Origin: Adiantum capillus-veneris
Taxonomy: Eukaryota > Streptophyta > Polypodiopsida > Polypodiales > Pteridaceae
Assembly (NCBI GenBank): GCA_014529385.2
Contig: CM043966.1
Coordinates: forward strand, 108,133,587-108,197,586
Direction: 5' to 3'
DNA: 64,000 nucleotides
Under the pieces are notes generated by a model. The model made no database searches, was not told the DNA's origin, and was given only the letters and a program-made list of their open reading frames with translations. Shown here in pieces: positions 57,884-64,000 of this stretch; positions within the stretch are counted from its first letter, which is position 1, and each line of letters opens with the position of its first letter. The translations under genes were made by a program, and so were the position numbers.

Positions 57884-60592
57884 AACTTCTTATCCTTTTG
57901 AAAAAGGACGTCTAATCATTAGGTAGATTATCCAGAAGCTAGACTTAATCTTTGTATTCAAGGTTAAATTTGTAGTCTTGATTGGTAAATTCTAAACCTA
58001 GTAGTTTCTTATTTGCCTTTATAGATATGATAATTTTTTCCAAAGCTTCCCTAAGGGTTTTCTAAGCTCTTGTAATTTTCTTATAATTTTCTATATATAT
58101 ATTTTTCCTAATTTTCCTATCGAATTTTAAGCTTGGAATCTGCTTATTTTGAGATTAATATTTATTCTATTTATTTTCCATTAAAAATTTTATATTTTTT
58201 GGACTTTATATCATTCATTTATATTTATTGTAATTTTCCTAAAAACTTTTCATCGCAAAGTCTATTTATTTTAATTAGTCTTTTTCTAAAAATAGGACTT
58301 TTGGTCAGTTATAATTTTCTAAATTGACTAATTAACTATGGTATAATTACCACAAGTAGATAATCATATTTGTGAGCTTTGGTAATTATGTTTTATTTTT
58401 TCAAATTAATTATCTAATTTTCAACTAAAATTAGTATAATTTAACTTAGATAAATATCTATACTAATTTTCTAACCTTAAGATAACTATCATGGCTTGTT
58501 TATCATGTCATCTAACTGTCATAAATAGCATGTAATCATCTATCATGATTTACTAATTTTTCCCTTTAATTTTCTACTAAAATTAGTATAATTTAACTTA
58601 GATAAATATCTATACTAATTTTCTAATCTTAATATAATTATCACATCATCTTTATTATGTGATCTAACTCTGATAACTACAATGTAATCATCTAACATGA
58701 TTTACTAATTTCCCCCTTTAATTTTCAGTTACAATTAGTATAATTTGACTTAGATAAATAGCTCTACTAATTTTCTAATCTTAAGATAATTGTCACCACT
58801 CTTTAATCATGTAATATAACTTTGATAAATAGAATGTAATAATCTAACATGATTTACTAATTTCCTCCTTTAATTTTTAGTCAAAATGAGACAATATTAA
58901 CTAAGGTAGTTAGCTAAACTCATTATTTGTACTTAAGATAATTATCTTGACTTCCTAATGTTATTTTCCATCTCTAGTAATTACTATATAATTATATAAG
59001 CTAATTAGCTAATTTTCCTTCTCAATTTATAATCAAAATCAATTAGTACTAGCTAAGGTAATTAGCTAAATTGATTATCTCTGCTTAATATAATTATCCC
59101 GACTTTATAATGCTATTTTCTATGTTTGGTAATTACTATATAACTATATAAATTAATTAGTGAATTTTGCTTCTCAATTTATAATCAAAATGAGGCAATA
59201 TTAGCCTAGTTAATTAGCTAAACTAGTATTTTGGGCATGGCCTAATTATGCCAGCTTCTTAATAGTGATTTGTAGCTCTGATAATTCTTGTATAATTATC
59301 CAAGTAATTTAGCTAATTTCACCCTTCAATTGATGCTCAAAAATAGACAATTTGAGCCTAATTAATTAGCTAAACTAATTGTCTCTGTATGGCCTAATTA
59401 TCTTGGCTTTCTAGCAATGATTTCTAGCTCTAATAATTATTGTATAATATCTAAGTAATTTAGCTAATTTCCCCCTTTAATTTATGCTAAAAAATGGTCA
59501 ATTTTAGTCTTATTAATTAGCTAAACTAATTTTTGTGCATGACCTAATTATCTTTGCTTCTTAATAGTGTTTTCTATCTCTAGTAATTATTGTTTAATTA
59601 TCTTAGTGTGTTAACTAATTTTTCCTTTATTTAATTATTAACAATAATTAATTTCTATCTAATTAACTAGGTAGATTATTCAAAAAATTAAGATCTAATT
59701 TTCTAGCTTTTAGACAGCATAACTAAGCTTTGAAAATTATATTTTAATTATTAGGCTTAAAAACTATTTTTCCTTACAAATCAACCTAAAATTAATCATT
59801 TTCACCTTAATATGCAGTAATTAATTAATTAGATTATTGATCAAGCTCAAGAAATTATTGATCAGCAACCTAATGATAATTTAGAGAGTAGTTAATAATA
59901 GAAAATGCTTAATCTTTTAAATTAATAGCTTAATTAGTCAAAACTTAAGCTATTTTCTTAATTAACCAAAATCAAACGAATTACATCAATTATTTTTTGC
60001 TCTCTAAGTAATTTCTATGAGGTATTCTCTTATTCGCAAGAGAATTTTGGCAGGACTCCGAGTATGAGTTCAATTGTCAAGAGAGGGGGCCTACTTATAG
60101 GTTTTTAGGGCTTCATAGGCTTTTTTTGGCAGTTACTTGCACTTCAAGGCAGCCCCGAACCTTCCCCTAGCGCCACTTGCTGCTAATTCTAGCCTAGGCA
60201 AGTTCATTACTGCCCCACACAGCCCCCCAAATACACCAAATTGATTTCTGCTAAATTAGACCTATTACAGCTTAATTTGCAAAATATCTATAAATATTTG
60301 TAATTATCTAGAAAGTTCTATGATAAAATTCTTTTGCAGCAATGATTAACAAGACTTCACAATTTCCTTAGTTAATTTAGTTAATAGTATAAACTTCTAG
60401 TGGCCATAACTATGCCAGTTTTTGTCGAAATTCAGTTTTGAAAATTTCTAACCATAGTAAAGTCATGACTATGTTTCCAAAAATACCAATATTTGCCATG
60501 GTCAGACAATTCTACGTTTCTTTCTTAACCAGCATATCAATTTGATTAGGATTTATACAATTTCTAGGGTTTCAGGAACTGGAAACCTTACA
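57884..60592 (-). repeat. Chromovirus LTR-like block
   Basis: In sense (minus) it begins TGTAAGGTTTCC at 60,592, directly after a polypurine-like AAGTTGGGGTGAT (60,605-60,593) that follows the pol end. This is the expected 3' LTR start. The far edge is not clear: no tRNA-Met primer site is seen before the gag-like ORF at 57,883. A pol-LTR-gag order would mean either two elements sharing an LTR or a rearranged copy. The block is about 2.7 kb, very AT-rich in the middle, and contains a 152-bp tandem array. Confidence 0.55.
58400..59765. repeat. 152-bp tandem array (about nine units)
   Basis: The motif CTAATT (once TGAATT), usually followed by a pyrimidine-rich stretch and TTTAATTTT or TCAATTTA, occurs at 58,414, 58,553, 58,705, 58,857, 59,009, 59,161, 59,313, 59,464 and 59,615. 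Spacing is 152 bp five times, 151 bp twice and 139 bp once. Each unit also has AATTAGCTAAACT- or TAGATAAATA-like and TAATTAT pieces at fixed offsets. Sequence drifts along the array, but the period does not. Confidence 0.85.
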
Positions 60593-60639
60593 ATCACCCC
60601 AACTTAAGAAATTGAGATGTCCTTATGTCAACCGAAATT

Positions 60640-62227
60640 GGAAAAATATTTGAGAAGTGATACTTCGTCCTCCCATGTGGCATCTTCAGTGGGGTAGTTC
60701 TTTTATTTTACTAGATGCTCTTTGATTACTCTATTTCGCAGACTTCTTTTCCTAGTATCAAGAATACAATCTGGTTGGAGTTCAAGAATTTCTTGTTTTT
60801 GCATCACAATCTGTTCGTCGTCTAGAGTGTGATTGGGGTTTGGGATATAAGGTTTTAGAAGATTGATATGGAATACATTATGAACCTTGGTGTTTCAGGC
60901 AGCTTTAGTTTGTAATCTTGATCACTGATTACCTTTACCACTTCATAAGGTCCACAATATCTAGGGCTAAGTTTTTTGAATTTTCCCAAAGATAGATTGC
61001 TTCTCTTTGGCCAAACTCGAAGGAATACTTTATCCCCTTGTTTGAAAAACCGGTCACACCGTTTTTATCAGCATAATGTTTTTGGCGGTCCTTAGCAGCT
61101 TGAATGCCTTGTCGTGTGGCCCTAGTTTGGGCGTCCATCTCTTTCTGCATTTGTTTTGAAGCTTCTACTCTTGTAGTGGGGTCAAAAAAATTTAGGGGTG
61201 ATATACATTCATGCCCATAGAGTGCACTAAGAGGTGACATCCCAATGCTTTTATGAAATGACAAATTATAGGCGCATTCCACTAAAGGAAGAAATTGTAT
61301 TAATTTCCAGGGTTCTCTACTACATTAAGCTCTAAGGATGTCTTCAATAACCTGATTCACTCTTTTTGTCTGACCATTAGTCTGCAGGTGATAGGCTGAA
61401 CTGAAACATAGCTAGGTACCGAAAGTTTCAAATAGAGCTTTCCAAAATTTTGAAGTAAACTTTGCATCTCTGTCACTAACTATTCTTTTTCGAAGTCCGT
61501 GTAATCTAAAGATCTCCTTGACAAAAAGATGGCTTATGTCTGATGTAGTGTAAGTTGTTTTCACAGGCATCAAATGAGATACGTTGGTCAGCATGTCCAC
61601 TACTACCATAATGGAATCGTAACCTCCTTGAACAGTAGGAAGGCCTGTTACGAAGTCCATGCTAATGAGTTCCCACTTCATTTGAGAAATATCAAGGGGT
61701 TGAAGTTGTCCTGGCATCATTACCCATTCAACCTTAATCCTTTGACAGGAAAGGCATTGTTTGATGTAGAGAAGTATATCTCCTTTCATACCTGGCCAAA
61801 AATAGCTTTTCCTTATGGCGTTAAGGGTCTTTGCATAGCAAGGATGTCCTACTGTTGGAGCGTTGTGTCCTTTATAAAGGATTAACTGCTTCAAGGTTGA
61901 ACTCCTAGGAATGTAAAGTCGGTGCTAGTAAGAGAGAAGCCCATCTTCAAGTGAATAATCTTTGATTATGTCCTTCTCTTTCTCCTTTAGGTCCTTTTGA
62001 TTGATAACCTAAAGGAATTGTAAATAAACCTCATCTTCCAGGGAGGCTTCCTTAACCTTGTCTAGAATTGGGTTGTTGATTGTGGAAATGGCCCCAAGAA
62101 AAACCTTGCAGCTAAGGGCATCAGCAACCACATTCTCCTTACTTGGTTTATACTCTATTTCAAAGTCATACTCTTGTAAGAGTTCAATCCATCTTCCTTG
62201 CCTCATGTTGAGCGACAATTGCTATTG
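60640..62227 (-). pseudogene. Chromovirus pol: RNase H end, integrase, chromodomain
   Basis: The segment 62,218-62,009 is the C-terminal part of RNase H (LSLNMRQGRWIELLQEYDFE, then VVADALS). The integrase segment 61,894-61,412 has a zinc finger (GHNAPTVGHP with CLSCQ), SMDFVTGLP with the first aspartate and IVSDRDAKFTSKFW with the second. The glutamate position reads TNGQTKRVNQ, where TDGQTERVNQ is usual, so Glu is replaced by Lys. The segment 61,282-60,935 continues the C-terminal domain and shifts frame near 61,010. A chromodomain-like end (RNRVIKEHLVK, then NYPTEDATWEDE) lies at about 60,760-60,665, with TAA replacing the expected Trp codon near 60,708. It joins unrelated DNA at about 62,227. 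Confidence 0.85.
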
Positions 62228-64000
62228 CACCCCCCCAAGTGCAAAAGAGGAAGGAAGAGAGCAGATGGAGTAAGGCGGTTTCCCCCTTCCAAAAATGCCA
62301 AATGAAGGTACCAGATGGACCAATAAGAGGGCAATTTCCCAAATTGAAGACCCCCCCATAAAAGTCAAAAATTAATCAAATTATGGGCTTTTTTCTTGTC
62401 TTTTTGTGCCATTTTGAAGCCTGCAAAGTGGAGCTCTCTGACAGAGGAGTGTGCCTGTCAAAGCCCTTTGTATTTTCTGGTGAAAAGGGCCATGGTGATG
62501 GCAATGTAAGCATGTGTACATTTTTTGTGAAGTGCAATCAAGCCACTGTTGCCCCGTCTTGTTGTTGTCTCCCCTTCCCAAATTCTCTTTTTCCTTCTCT
62601 GGTGTTTCCCCTTGGTGTTGGTTTTATGGAAGTGTGTGCCCCCCCCCGGACCTACGGTGTTTTGTGTGAGAGAGTGAGATTGAGCGGCTGTGTGTGTGTG
62701 TAAGGGTGAGACGTACCGTGGCAACATGTATGCGTTGTGTGGTGGGTTTATGGAGTGTGTGAGCAGTGAAAATTGATCAGGCGGTGATCTGCTAGTGTAA
62801 AGTGTTTCTTTGAAGGTGTTTTCCAAGAGGACGGGGGTGTTGTGGATACCCTGATCCATAGAGAGGCCCTTGTGTTTGTGCCGGGCATGTTCCCCCATTC
62901 CCCCTCTCCAACGGCCCACTAGCTTTGATGGTACGTTTTTTTCTCCCATCTTGACCTTCCTTGGAAGCCAAGGTAATTGAAGATGGGTAATTAATCACCA
63001 TGACGTTGTTCTTCAAGAGAAGAAACTAAATTTTGTGGTTTTTTTTATAGATATGGATGATTTGGATGAGGAAAAATGAAAATAGGTGGTCAATTTGGAG
63101 TGGAAGTGTGTTTAGGAGGCATGAGTTCACCATGGTTTCTCTTATTCTTCAAGGTTGAGAAGAAGGTGAGTAGGGTGCAGAGAGGAAAGGTGAGAGAGAT
63201 GGGGATGATGAGTGGAGAAGTTTGTGTGAAAGAGGGAAATGATAAAGTGGAAGAGGGAGTGTGGTTGCATGGAATGGAAAAAAATGGGATCCACAAATAA
63301 AAGCATAGCTCACAGCTCGTAGCTCAAAAACATATGAAAACATTTGACACTAAAGTTTAGCTTACGAGCTACGACTTTTGTTTGTATCACATTTTCAAAT
63401 TCGGAGAGCAGGTGACCTTTAAAAATTTTCCAAAATTGATCGTCTTTTTCCATTGCACAAAGTCCTTGTGGGATCCCTCTTTGGATGATTCTTTTGAATG
63501 CCTCCAAGAGTAAGCCCTCCATAATGCATGCATGCATGCCATATATCATTGACCTTATTTTGTGGGTCTATAATTAAAGATATTGATAAGCTCATGATAT
63601 AAGTGAATAATACAACTAAGAAAATCAAATATTGAGGGGTCTAAAAAATATGTGCATGTCAAATATAAATAATATAGGTGGAAAAAATATAAAGGGGTCA
63701 ACTTAGAAATAAATATTTCTCATTATGAGGCCACCATAAAAAGATAAATATTGTTGGTGTTTTTATTTATAAGAGTGAAAGAGAATAATTGTAGGAAGGG
63801 AAAAATCACAATAGTGAAAATATATACACACAAATTAAGCTAGTGTTTTTGGATTTGTGTTTGGGTGGGAGTTACACCAAAAATAAGAGAAGATTGCATG
63901 AAAATACTTCTACATGGAATAAAGGGTATGCAAAATGGTAATAAAAATTGTGGTAATGGTGAGGCAATGTACATAGCATACATAGGCAAATAACACACAC
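62228..64000. other. Unassigned DNA at the right edge
   Basis: Several open segments of 60-163 codons occur on both strands (the largest 62,949-62,458, minus), but none shows a known motif and they overlap one another. There is a short TG run at about 62,684-62,702 and GCATGCATGCATGC at 63,526-63,539. I see no feature I can support. Confidence 0.4.

Noticed and set aside
62458-62949. 163-codon minus-strand ORF
   Set aside because: It overlaps several other ORFs on both strands, has low-complexity parts and no recognisable domain.

Overview
The window is repeat-dense nuclear DNA of a land plant with a large genome. The evidence is Ty3/gypsy elements of both the Athila/Tat and chromovirus types, an En/Spm (CACTA) transposon, and two copies of an endogenous pararetrovirus (Caulimoviridae). 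I cannot name the species. No ordinary single-copy host gene, tRNA or rRNA gene is recognisable, and almost every coding segment is broken by stops or frameshifts.

Layout. (1) 1-30,892 is the left arm of a very large inverted repeat. Its outer part, a pararetroviral movement-protein gene at 1-91, is split by an unidentified ~475-bp insertion and by a 19.4-kb LTR retrotransposon (577-20,025, minus strand). The rest of the viral genome follows at 20,026-26,069 (plus). Next come a TA tract, a truncated Tat-type gypsy element (26,144-29,220, minus) and ~1.7 kb of unknown DNA. (2) 30,893-38,700 is a spacer full of GA/CT, TA and TG microsatellites, a 28-base C run, repeated modules and a CACTA end fragment. 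(3) 38,701-49,459 is the right arm, carrying the same blocks in mirror order without the large insertions. (4) 51,143-56,600 is a decayed CACTA element, itself interrupted. (5) 57,698-62,227 is a chromovirus remnant whose LTR-like block contains a 152-bp tandem array. (6) 62,228-64,000 holds nothing I recognise.

The 19.4-kb element is the most unusual object. In its own sense (window minus strand) the order is: 5' LTR, tRNA-Asp-like primer site, a leader with 20-26-bp palindromes, an unknown ORF, gag, retropepsin, reverse transcriptase, RNase H, an integrase that has lost its catalytic core, a second retropepsin-like domain in frame behind a single TGA, a 285-bp array built around the same palindrome, a ~1,150-codon additional ORF with a long coiled coil, and the 3' LTR.

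The viral copies keep a TATATAAG promoter and an initiator-tRNA primer site and lie between TA tracts. The opposed copies could give double-stranded RNA, but that is inference. The two arms differ by about 4% in hand samples. The LTRs of the retrotransposon found only in the left arm differ by about 6-9%, which hints at arm-to-arm gene conversion. All percentages are hand counts over a few hundred bases.
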